Below, in pieces: positions 18,953-28,284 of a stretch of DNA of 64,000 nt. The notes beneath the pieces are model-generated. The model was not told where the DNA came from, did not search any database, and was given only the letters and a program-made list of their open reading frames with translations. The stretch covers positions 5,412,893 to 5,476,892 of the forward strand of contig NC_014623.1 of assembly GCF_000165485.1 (NCBI RefSeq), given 5' to 3'. Position numbers and translations under genes: made by a program. Positions within the stretch are counted from its first letter, which is position 1. Each line of letters starts with the position of its first letter. The DNA comes from Stigmatella aurantiaca DW4/3-1. GTDB taxonomy: Bacteria > Myxococcota > Myxococcia > Myxococcales > Myxococcaceae.

Positions 18953-19012
18953 ATGATTTTCGCCAATCACCCTCACGCGAGGTCTGAAACGCCAGTGAAG
19001 CTGAACGCCTGA
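18953..19012 (+). CDS. Candidate leader peptide of the ABC-F gene (19 residues)
   Basis: A short ORF, MIFANHPHARSETPVKLNA, starts at ATG 18953. Its TGA (19010-19012) lies inside the 5' arm of a long-range stem whose 3' arm reaches the Shine-Dalgarno sequence of the ABC-F gene. Position, size and overlap with the hairpin resemble leader peptides that control antibiotic-resistance ABC-F and erm genes by ribosome stalling. The weakness is the absence of a strong ribosome-binding site before its ATG (a GC-rich hairpin precedes it). Expression is inferred only from layout. Confidence 0.35.
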   Translation: MIFANHPHARSETPVKLNA

Positions 19013-19066
19013 AATCCGCGGCCTTTGTGCTTTTTCGCACGCCGGGTCCTGCCCGGCCGGATTCAG
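19009..19066 (+). promoter_or_regulatory. Candidate attenuator: nested hairpins before the ABC-F gene
   Basis: An outer stem pairs CTGAAATCCG (19009-19018, one bulged A) with CGGATTCAG (19058-19066). Inside it are a small hairpin GTGC/GCAC (19027-19040) and a strong one, GCCGGG TCCTG CCCGGC (19041-19057). The 3' arm of the outer stem overlaps the first two bases of AGGAG (19065-19069), which is the ribosome-binding site 7 bases before the ABC-F start. The leader ORF stop lies in the 5' arm. This suggests translational control; no U-run follows the hairpins, so a transcription terminator is unlikely. Confidence 0.4.
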
Positions 19067-19076
19067 GAGTCGCTTC

Positions 19077-20576
19077 ATGCCGTCCCTTCGCGCTCATGGC
19101 GTGTCTTTCGCTTTTTCAGATGCTGTTCCCCTGCTGACCGGAGTGGAGTTTCACCTCTCGCCTGGCTGGACGGGCCTCGTGGGCGCCAATGGCGCTGGCA
19201 AGTCCACGCTGCTGCGCTTGCTGGCCAGGGAGCTGATGCCCACCGAGGGTCATCTCCAATACGAGCCTCGCGAGCCCCTCATCCGCTTCTGTCCGCAGGG
19301 TGTCGAGGCCCTGACGGAAGACATCACCGCCTTCGCGGAATCCTGGGAGGCGGTGGCGCGGCGGGTGCTCGGGCAGCTCGGGTTGGATCCAGGCGCCCTC
19401 GAGCGCTGGACCACCCTGTCTCCCGGTGAGCGCAAGCGCTGGCAGGTGGGCGCGGCGCTGGCGAGCGAGCCCGATGTGCTGCTGCTCGATGAGCCCACCA
19501 ACCACCTGGATGCCGAGGCGCGCGAGTGGCTCATCTCCGCGCTGCGCCGGTTCCGCGGCATCGGCATCCTCGTGTCCCATGACCGGGTGTTGCTGGAGAC
19601 CCTGACCACCCACACGCTGCGCGTCCATGCGGGGGAGGCCCGGCTCTGGCCCGGGGCCTATGCCGCCGCCCGGGAGACGTGGGAAGCCGAGCGCGAAGGA
19701 CAGCTCGCTGCCCGGCAGCAAGCCCAGGAAGCCCACCGGCGTGTGCGTCAACAACTCGATCAGGCCCGCCGCGAGCAGCAGTCCGCCAACGCCGCGCGCA
19801 ATGCAGGCCGACGGATGAAGGACAAGAACGACAATGATGCGCGCTCCATGGGCGCCAAGGTCGTCGCGGGCTGGGCGGAGAATCACGCGGGCCGGCGTGT
19901 GGGGGTGCTGCGAGACGAGGCGGAGCGGGCCGCCGAGGCCATCGGCGAGTTCCAGGCCGACAAGACGTTGGGTCGCTCGGTCTTCGTGGACTACGTGCGC
20001 TCACCCAACCCATGGCTGTTCACCCTGGAGTCCTACACCTTGCGCGCGGGAGAGGTGGAGCTGCTCGGCCCCGTGAGCCTCGGCGTGGGCCGGGACAGCC
20101 GCATCCGCATCGAGGGACCCAATGGGGCTGGCAAGACGACCCTGCTGCGGGCCTTGCTGGAACACGCCCGGGTTCCCCTGGAGCGGGTGCTCTATCTGCC
20201 CCAGGACGTGAGCCCGGAGGAAGCCCGGGAGGCATTGGAGACGGTGCGGGAGCTTCCACCTGAAGAGCGCGGGCGGGTGCTGTCCCTGGTGTCCGCGCTG
20301 GGGGTAGACCCCGAGCGGCTGCTGGCCTCCGAGCAGCCCTCACCGGGCGAGGCGCGCAAACTGCTGATCGCCCGGGGGCTGGGACAACATGCCTGGGCAC
20401 TGGTGCTGGACGAGCCCACCAACCACTTGGACTTGCCCTCCATCGAACGCCTGGAAGCGGCACTGGCCAACTACCCGGGAGCCCTGCTGATGGTGACGCA
20501 TGACACCCACTTCGCGCGCCGGTGTACCACGGAGCGGTGGCTCGTGGAGGGAGGCCAGATTTCCAGCGCCCATTAA
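19077..20576 (+). CDS. ABC-F family ATP-binding protein
   Basis: A 499-residue soluble protein with two ABC domains and no membrane segments. The first has Walker A GANGAGKSTLLRLL (about residue 38), signature LSPGERKRWQVGAAL and Walker B VLLLDEPTNHLD; the second has GPNGAGKTTLLRALL (about 345), PSPGEARKLLIARGL and ALVLDEPTNHLD. The charged linker between them (about 205-290, with RRMKDKNDNDARSMGAK) is the P-site tRNA interaction motif region of ABC-F factors, which bind the ribosome; some are housekeeping, others displace antibiotics. The linker and the leader arrangement upstream hint at a resistance-type member, but the class cannot be settled from sequence alone. AGGAG lies 7 bases before ATG 19077. 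Confidence 0.92.
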   Translation: MPSLRAHGVSFAFSDAVPLLTGVEFHLSPGWTGLVGANGAGKSTLLRLLARELMPTEGHLQYEPREPLIRFCPQGVEALTEDITAFAESWEAVARRVLGQLGLDPGALERWTTLSPGERKRWQVGAALASEPDVLLLDEPTNHLDAEAREWLISALRRFRGIGILVSHDRVLLETLTTHTLRVHAGEARLWPGAYAAARETWEAEREGQLAARQQAQEAHRRVRQQLDQARREQQSANAARNAGRRMKDKNDNDARSMGAKVVAGWAENHAGRRVGVLRDEAERAAEAIGEFQADKTLGRSVFVDYVRSPNPWLFTLESYTLRAGEVELLGPVSLGVGRDSRIRIEGPNGAGKTTLLRALLEHARVPLERVLYLPQDVSPEEAREALETVRELPPEERGRVLSLVSALGVDPERLLASEQPSPGEARKLLIARGLGQHAWALVLDEPTNHLDLPSIERLEAALANYPGALLMVTHDTHFARRCTTERWLVEGGQISSAH

Positions 20577-20641
20577 CCTTCGTTCCGCCCCGGGGTTCTC
20601 TGTGCAGGACGGCGATTCGTCCCCTACCAAGGACCTTCTCA

Positions 20642-21022
20642 ATGCGCATTCAGTCCACCCTGATGGCTTCTCTTCTCGGTTCGTTGTTGCTTGCCACCCC
20701 CGTGCTCGCCGCCCAGGAGACCGCCCCCACGGGCCAGGCTCCCGCCGGGGAGTGCCACGGTGGAAAGCAAAAGGGGCACCATGGCCGGTGGGGCCACAAG
20801 GGCCGGCACCTGGACCGCGCGGTGCAGGAGGGACGGCTCACGCAAGCCCAGGCGGATCAATTCAAGGCCGAGGCCCGCCAGCTTCGCGAAGAGGCCCGGG
20901 CCCTGCGCCAGAGCAGCGGCGGGCAGCTCTCCGACGCCCAGAAGGAGCAACTCCGGCAGCGCCGCCATGCCTTGCGTGAGAAGGTGAAGGCCGCCATGGG
21001 GCCTCCTCCCTCCGGCGCCTGA
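20642..21022 (+). CDS. Small periplasmic His/Lys-rich helical protein
   Basis: A 126-residue exported protein. The signal peptide is about residues 1-23 (ends PVLAAQ). It is followed by a His/Lys/Gly-rich patch (CHGGKQKGHHGRWGHKGRH, about 38-58) that could bind metal, then two charged amphipathic helices (LTQAQADQFKAEARQLREE and LSDAQKEQLRQRRHALREK). The layout recalls Spy/CpxP-like periplasmic proteins, but I do not see the LTxxQ repeats clearly enough to name it. It is 65 bases behind the ABC-F gene, and its stop lies 5 bases from the convergent imuB stop. Confidence 0.75.
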   Translation: MRIQSTLMASLLGSLLLATPVLAAQETAPTGQAPAGECHGGKQKGHHGRWGHKGRHLDRAVQEGRLTQAQADQFKAEARQLREEARALRQSSGGQLSDAQKEQLRQRRHALREKVKAAMGPPPSGA

Positions 21023-21027
21023 GGCGG

Positions 21028-22539
21028 TCAGTCGAAGAGCCCCTGAAGATAAAAGCGCCCATCCCGCGCATCCCGGAAGACCCAGGCAGGGCCCAACCCT
21101 TCGAAGTGGACCCGGTAGTAGTCCCGGCTGAAGGGCGTCTCGGCCCACCACTCTCCGCTCAGGCGCTCGGGACCGGCCATCGCCGTCACCCGGCGTCTCC
21201 GGCCCAGCAGCCAAGCGGCGAGCAGCTCACCTGACTCGGTGACCTCGGCGTCCAGCGGGGCGGGAGCCTCCAAAAGACGCGCCGGGCGCTCTCGAAACGC
21301 CTCGTCCACGGACACCTCCACCTCCTCCTTGGGGAGGAGTTCCCCCGCCATGCCCCGCGGGGAGGAAGGCGGCCGGAAGGCCCGGGCCACATAGGCCTGC
21401 TCGGGGCGATGCACGGCCTCCAGCGCCGCACAGAAGAGGGAGCCCTCCCCCAGCGTCGTGGCCAGCCTCGACAGCACCACCTCCAGGGCCGCATCCCCTT
21501 CCGGAGCGTCTCCGAGGGCGAGCTGCTGTCCTCGATCCTCGCTGTGCTCCTCGACCCGGATCGAGAGCGCGGCCACGGGGTTCTCCAGTTTCAAGTCGGA
21601 GAGCCGGTGCCTCGCCAGATCCAGCAGGAGCTTCGAGCGTGCCGTGGGCCTCGCCAGGGTCAGGGGGAGCTCCACCTGCCCTTTGGGATCCAACCGCAAG
21701 ACGAAGGACAACTGGACGGCGGCCCTGCGCCGCCCGGCCAGCCGCGCACAGATCCGGTCCAGCACCGTCTTGAGGGCGAACTGAAGGGGCTCGAACGACT
21801 CTGCGGGCCACTCCAGCGTCATGCGCTCCTCCAGAACCTCCTCCAGCACCGCCGCCACGAAGGGTGTGTCATCCCGGCCTTGGCAGAGCATGTGCGCACG
21901 CAGCCCCTCGGCGCCTCCTCGCGCCGTCACCGCACCGGCGGGCAACGCGGCCACCTCTCCAAGGGTGCTGAACCCGAGCGCCGTGAAGGGCGCCCGGGAG
22001 GCCTCCGCCAATGCCAGGAGCGGGAGGGAGGCCAATGCCGGGGCGCTCTCTTGGGGCGCAACGACTTGCACGGGACGCGTTCCGTGGCGGGCCAGCGCCT
22101 GGCTGGTGAACAGCTCCGACGCCACCACCGCCCTGCCCCGGTACCCATGGCCTGAGCACACCTCCAGCGCCCTCAGGCACAGGCCCTCCTCTCCCCCAAA
22201 GAGGTGCGCCGCGCTCGCGTCGAACCACAGGCCATCCGGCGCGGCGAGCTGAAAGGCCGGCGCGACACACAGCAGGGCCTCGCCCAACGAACTCAGCGCC
22301 CGTGCCTCCTCCTCGGCCCGGTAGGCGAAGTGCTGGAGGGCGGGCTCCAGGGCATTCGCGGCCGTCAGCGTCATGCCCGCCCGTGCCCCAGCTTTCAGGG
22401 CGCTCGTCGAGGCAAAGGCCACCCGCCGCTGACCGCGCACCTCCTCCACCAACGCGAAGGGCTTGCCCGCCAGCCCTGGTGACTCGATGACCTTCCGCTG
22501 CGCTGGAAAGCGCGCGAAGTGCAGATAGCCCCACCGCAT
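21028..22539 (-). CDS. imuB: ImuB-like Y-family polymerase homologue (mutasome hub)
   Basis: A 503-residue member of the ImuB branch of Y-family polymerases. The N-terminus (RWGYLHFARFPAQRK) lacks the catalytic D-x-D-x-F of active Y polymerases, as in other ImuB proteins, so it should act as a non-catalytic hub linking DnaE2, ImuA and the beta clamp. Fingers/palm remnants (FASTSALKAGARAGMTLTAANAL) and a little-finger region (VQLSFVLRLDPKGQVELPLTLA) are visible. QQLALGD (about 335) is a candidate clamp-binding motif. The C-terminal tail GEWWAETPFSRDYYRVHFEG, with FRDARDGRFYLQGLFD at the end, is typical. It lies 24 bases downstream of imuA on the same strand. Confidence 0.9.
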   Translation of the reverse strand: MRWGYLHFARFPAQRKVIESPGLAGKPFALVEEVRGQRRVAFASTSALKAGARAGMTLTAANALEPALQHFAYRAEEEARALSSLGEALLCVAPAFQLAAPDGLWFDASAAHLFGGEEGLCLRALEVCSGHGYRGRAVVASELFTSQALARHGTRPVQVVAPQESAPALASLPLLALAEASRAPFTALGFSTLGEVAALPAGAVTARGGAEGLRAHMLCQGRDDTPFVAAVLEEVLEERMTLEWPAESFEPLQFALKTVLDRICARLAGRRRAAVQLSFVLRLDPKGQVELPLTLARPTARSKLLLDLARHRLSDLKLENPVAALSIRVEEHSEDRGQQLALGDAPEGDAALEVVLSRLATTLGEGSLFCAALEAVHRPEQAYVARAFRPPSSPRGMAGELLPKEEVEVSVDEAFRERPARLLEAPAPLDAEVTESGELLAAWLLGRRRRVTAMAGPERLSGEWWAETPFSRDYYRVHFEGLGPAWVFRDARDGRFYLQGLFD

Positions 22540-22563
22540 GCTCCCCGCTCCTTCCCCTGCCCC

Positions 22564-23445
22564 TCAGCGCGACACCGGGCCCGCCCCCAGACGGGAGCGG
22601 AAAGACGGCATCGCCGCATCGCGGCCCGGGCGCTGCCCCTGGATGCCACACACCCCGTTGCGGCGTTCCCAGGAGCGCCCCCGGTAGAACTCCGGCATGA
22701 GCTCTTCCTCACCGGTGGGCAGCTCTTCCGCGGGCCGCAGGGCGGCAGCATTCTCCGTCCCCAGCGCGGGATAGAAGGCGTGCAACGGCAACACGGCCCG
22801 GGTGCCCAGACCTCCCTGCCTGCTGCGCACCACTTCCACCGAGAGCTGGTCCGCCCCCTCGGACTCGGTCCTCAGGCGCGTCACGCCGTCCGCCGGAGCG
22901 CTGGGGGACGACAGCAGCAGCAAGAGGCTGCCCCCTCGGAAGGCGGCATCCGCCAGCTTTTTGCCCTCCGCCAAGGACAGGCGCACGCCGGGCGCCTGTC
23001 CCTGCCCCCCCGCTGCCAGCCCCTGGGAGAGATCCAGCACCACGCAAGCGAAGGCCCCGCTGCGGGCGAGCTGCACCGCGGTCCAGGCCAGCTGTGCCGG
23101 CAGCTTGGGGCGCACGATGAGCAGCCGCGCCAGATCCACCCCCATGGCCGCCGCGGCGGGGGGATAGAGTTCTTTGGGTCCATCCACCCAGGCGCACAAC
23201 CGGCGCTCCTGGTGGGCCGCCGCCACCGCGCGCAGCGCCAGGCTGGTGCGGCCTGAAGCCATCTCCCCACACAGCTCCAGGGCTTGTCCCAGGGGGAACC
23301 CCCCCGAGGGCAGCAGGGCGTCCACCTCCTCGACGCCCGTACGCAGCGTGGCCAGAGCGCTGCGCGGCGCCGCCTGGAGCTGGCGGATCCGTTCGCGCAG
23401 CTGCTCCACCACCGCCCCCGTCCGATCCTCCGCTGCAGCGCTCAT
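22564..23445 (-). CDS. imuA: ImuA-like RecA-fold protein
   Basis: About 293 residues. The RecA-like core begins LRTGVEEVDALLPSGGFPLGQALELCGEMASGRTSLALRAV; the P-loop is degenerate (GEMASGRTS, with Arg where Lys is usual). FACVVLDLSQGL takes the Walker B position, and the C-terminus is rich in Arg. ImuA/SulA-like proteins work with ImuB and DnaE2 in SOS mutagenesis. I chose ATG 23445 over the adjoining GTG at 23448 because AGGAGG ends four bases before it. A LexA-box-like palindrome lies 24 bases upstream (23470-23485). imuA and imuB form a two-gene operon, while dnaE2 is located elsewhere in the window. Confidence 0.88.
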   Translation of the reverse strand: MSAAAEDRTGAVVEQLRERIRQLQAAPRSALATLRTGVEEVDALLPSGGFPLGQALELCGEMASGRTSLALRAVAAAHQERRLCAWVDGPKELYPPAAAAMGVDLARLLIVRPKLPAQLAWTAVQLARSGAFACVVLDLSQGLAAGGQGQAPGVRLSLAEGKKLADAAFRGGSLLLLLSSPSAPADGVTRLRTESEGADQLSVEVVRSRQGGLGTRAVLPLHAFYPALGTENAAALRPAEELPTGEEELMPEFYRGRSWERRNGVCGIQGQRPGRDAAMPSFRSRLGAGPVSR

Positions 23446-23469
23446 CACCCCTCCTCACGAACCCAGCGC

Positions 23470-23485
23470 CTACACGCTCGTTCAG
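23470..23485 (-). promoter_or_regulatory. LexA-box-like palindrome before imuA
   Basis: CTACACGCTCGTTCAG, then T. It fits the remembered M. xanthus LexA motif CTRHAMRYBYGTTCAGS at 16 of 17 positions; only the last base differs. It lies 24 bases before the imuA start, a place suited to repression. Together with the weaker site at dnaE2 it suggests SOS control of both halves of the cassette. Confidence 0.6.
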
Positions 23486-23649
23486 TATGCTCGGGGATCT
23501 GACAGAAACCTCGAAGGACCCACTGCGGTGGCCTGACGGGGAGTCTCAGGGCCGCGCGATCCGGGCGGGATCACGGGCCTCTTGGAGGCTTGCCCAACCT
23601 TTCACGGTGGATCTCCCTTCAGAACTGCGGAGATCCCCGGCCGCGCGGG

Positions 23650-24861
23650 CTACTCGGCGCAGAGCAACTTCACTTCCACCGCCTGATCATCCGCCTGGCG
23701 CAGGCAGCTGCCCAGGAAGAAGAGGCGCGCGGGACGGCCTTCGCCAGAAGCGTCGTAGCGCAGATCCCCCCCGGCCACGCTGCACTTCTGGACCGTGCCG
23801 TCCCCCCGGCTCACCAGCACCTGCGCCAGCAGCGGATCCGGGATGTTCATCACCTCCACGCTCTGAGAGATGGCGGCCAGCGCCGCGATGGAGACCAGGG
23901 ACTCGCGGTAGTTCGCCTTGCAGATGGAGTCGAGGTTCTCCAGCGTGCGGTTGAAGCGCTCCGCCATGGCCCGCTGGCGGATGCCTGGCCCGTAGGAGGT
24001 CGGGCAGTCTACGTTGCGCACGTACGTCGTCCCCTGCGATGAGTCCTGGATCAGCCTCGCCTCTTTGGTGCTCAGCCCCACCGGGCCAATGGTGGCCCAC
24101 AGCACCTCCCGCGACGCCCCCCGCCCGTCCCGCAACGACTGGAAGATCTGGAAGTACTCGTCCACGGACGTGAGCGTGTCGGCCTGCTCCGAGCACAAGT
24201 CCCGCGACGTCTCCGCCGTGAGGATGACCGGGGGCGGACGCTGGGTCGAACTGCAGTCCTCCTCATCCGTGACCACCACCACCAGCAGCCGGGCCCCGTC
24301 CCTCAGAAACCCCTTGTTCCCTCCCTGCTCCAGCGGGAGTTCGGCCAGCCCCGGGTCGGCCACCGCCAGCCGGACGGCCTCGAAGGGCGTCTCCTGGCCG
24401 CTGCCCTTGATTCCCTGCACCACCAACCGCCGGAACTTCTCCAGCAACTCTGGATCCGAGCCCTCGATGTACCTCTCGGCGCTTGGCTCATTGCCCGGGG
24501 TGGGAACGGGCCGCAGGCGCCCCCCTTCCTCCGCAAAGTAGTCGACCCCTCCCCGGGTCCGCAGATACACGGACGTGGTGATGACCCCCACCCGGAAGTC
24601 CTGGGCCACCCCACCGCCCTGGCGCAGCTGCTCCAGGAAGGCAGGCAGCTCGGTGGCGATCGCCGCTTGCTCCTCGGACATCGAGCCCGAGTTGTCGATG
24701 ACGAACAGGATGTCCGTCTTCTGCGGGGGGATGACCGGCGCCTCGGCTTGGCACCGGCCAGGAACTCCTGAACCCGGCCGATCCACCGGGGAGTCACATG
24801 CCGCCCCCCACCCCAAGATGGCGGACAACAGGACGATTCGAGCAGGCACTTGGACCCTCAC
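23650..24861 (-). CDS. von Willebrand factor A domain lipoprotein
   Basis: A 403-residue lipoprotein. The signal peptide ends in the lipobox GWGAAC (Cys about 20). The start is GTG 24861, preceded by GGAGGA at good spacing; an upstream ATG-like start at 24882 lacks this. The VWA domain (about 45-330) has the MIDAS motif DILFVIDNSGSMSEEQ and a later conserved Asp in LLVVVVTDEEDCSS. Metal-dependent adhesion or ligand binding at the cell surface is expected. Myxobacteria have many such VWA lipoproteins and the ligand is unknown. It stands alone, divergent from lon. Confidence 0.88.
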   Translation of the reverse strand: MRVQVPARIVLLSAILGWGAACDSPVDRPGSGVPGRCQAEAPVIPPQKTDILFVIDNSGSMSEEQAAIATELPAFLEQLRQGGGVAQDFRVGVITTSVYLRTRGGVDYFAEEGGRLRPVPTPGNEPSAERYIEGSDPELLEKFRRLVVQGIKGSGQETPFEAVRLAVADPGLAELPLEQGGNKGFLRDGARLLVVVVTDEEDCSSTQRPPPVILTAETSRDLCSEQADTLTSVDEYFQIFQSLRDGRGASREVLWATIGPVGLSTKEARLIQDSSQGTTYVRNVDCPTSYGPGIRQRAMAERFNRTLENLDSICKANYRESLVSIAALAAISQSVEVMNIPDPLLAQVLVSRGDGTVQKCSVAGGDLRYDASGEGRPARLFFLGSCLRQADDQAVEVKLLCAE

Positions 24862-25076
24862 GTGGGCTCCTCCGGCAGGCACGGCGCAGCAGGACGCGCC
24901 GCATTAAGAAAGAATGGGGCCAAGCATGCCCCACCTGCCGCCCGGCCGCGAGCAACCGTCTGACACACGACTGACCCCCCTCCACTGGGTGGAAAAATGC
25001 ACGCCGCGTTTGCCATGGCCGTTTTGGTTGCTACGTTGGGTCAACCGTCACAGAAGAACATCCTAGGTGTTCAACA

Positions 25077-25095
25077 GTCCGATACCCCATCGGAC
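25077..25095 (+). promoter_or_regulatory. Hairpin in the lon leader
   Basis: GTCCGAT ACCCC ATCGGAC is a perfect 7-bp stem with a 5-base loop. It lies 19 bases before the lon start, just ahead of the ribosome-binding site (GAGGAA at 25101-25106). It could modulate translation or mRNA stability; no thermometer-type pairing with the binding site is seen. Confidence 0.35.
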
Positions 25096-25114
25096 GCTTT
25101 GAGGAACGAACCGA

Positions 25115-27622
<2,508 letters not shown>

Positions 27623-27648
27623 GCGTTTCCTGGCATCCCTGATGTGAC

Positions 27649-27687
27649 ACGGGCGGGCTCCCTGGGGGGAACCCGCCCGTTGTCTTT
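27649..27687 (+). terminator. Rho-independent terminator after lon
   Basis: The stem ACGGGCGGG / CCCGCCCGT (27649-27657 with 27672-27680) encloses a 14-base loop and is followed by TGTCTTTT. It starts 26 bases after the lon stop. The T run serves the plus strand, so the terminator belongs to lon. Confidence 0.85.
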
Positions 27688-27711
27688 TGTGTGCAATGAC
27701 TCCGGACGAAC

Positions 27712-28038
27712 TCAGGATGGCACGGGGAGCGCACGCAGCAGGGTGATGTCCGAGCCAGGCGGCTGCAGGCGGAGAAGGCCTTGGGCTGCGACGGGCTCGC
27801 GTGCCTGAACCTCCACGTTGACGACAGCCCCCTTGACAGACTCGACCAGTGGGGCGAGCGAGCCAGGCGTGGGCACGGAGACAGACGGAATGACGGGGGC
27901 CACGAGGGACGCATTCGCCGCTCGTTGAACAGCAGGCGGCGGAGCCGCCGTACCGGCTGCCTGGCAGGCCGAGGCCAACACCATGAAGGGAAACAGCACC
28001 CCGCGCGCGATTCGACGGGAAGAAGAGAGAGAAGACAC
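27712..28038 (-). CDS. Small lipoprotein resembling only the N-terminus of HtrA/DegP
   Basis: About 108 residues. The start is GTG 28038 with AAGGGG six bases ahead; an ATG at 28065 is in frame but has no ribosome-binding site. The N-terminal segment is hydrophobic and ends LASAC, a plausible lipobox. After a Pro/Ala linker comes SLAPLVESVKGAVVNVEVQARE, which closely recalls the first helix and strand of DegP/HtrA proteases (S-x-x-x-LVE-x-V-x-x-AVVNI). The protein then ends within about 30 residues, with no His/Asp/Ser triad and no PDZ domain. It may be a truncated htrA relic or a deliberate mini-protein. It lies convergent with lon behind the lon terminator. Confidence 0.55.
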   Translation of the reverse strand: MSSLSSSRRIARGVLFPFMVLASACQAAGTAAPPPAVQRAANASLVAPVIPSVSVPTPGSLAPLVESVKGAVVNVEVQAREPVAAQGLLRLQPPGSDITLLRALPVPS

Positions 28039-28225
28039 AGTGAACCCCTTTCGGACCGGGCTCATACCCAGTGCATTGTCCTGGAGGGGTCCATTTGCAT
28101 CGGCCGCGCCAAGTCCCGCGCGCCAGCGGGACACGCCTTGTCACACGCATGGCGAGCCAGCCTTCCCTCGGGTGAGTTCAACGAGACATTTATTCCCGAA
28201 GGTTCATTTCAATCCATGACGGGGC

Positions 28226-28259
28226 GAAATGCCCATGGCCCGGGGGCATGGGGCATTTC
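28226..28259 (-). terminator. Hairpin downstream of the giant kinase gene
   Basis: GAAATGCCCATG (28226-28237) pairs with CATGGGGCATTTC (28247-28259), with one bulged G and a 9-base loop. It begins 25 bases after the stop of the minus-strand kinase gene. No T run follows on that strand, so it may be a Rho-assisted or 3'-stabilising hairpin rather than a classical terminator. Confidence 0.4.
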
Positions 28260-28284
28260 TCCCAGGCAGCCGCTGCCGGAGGCC

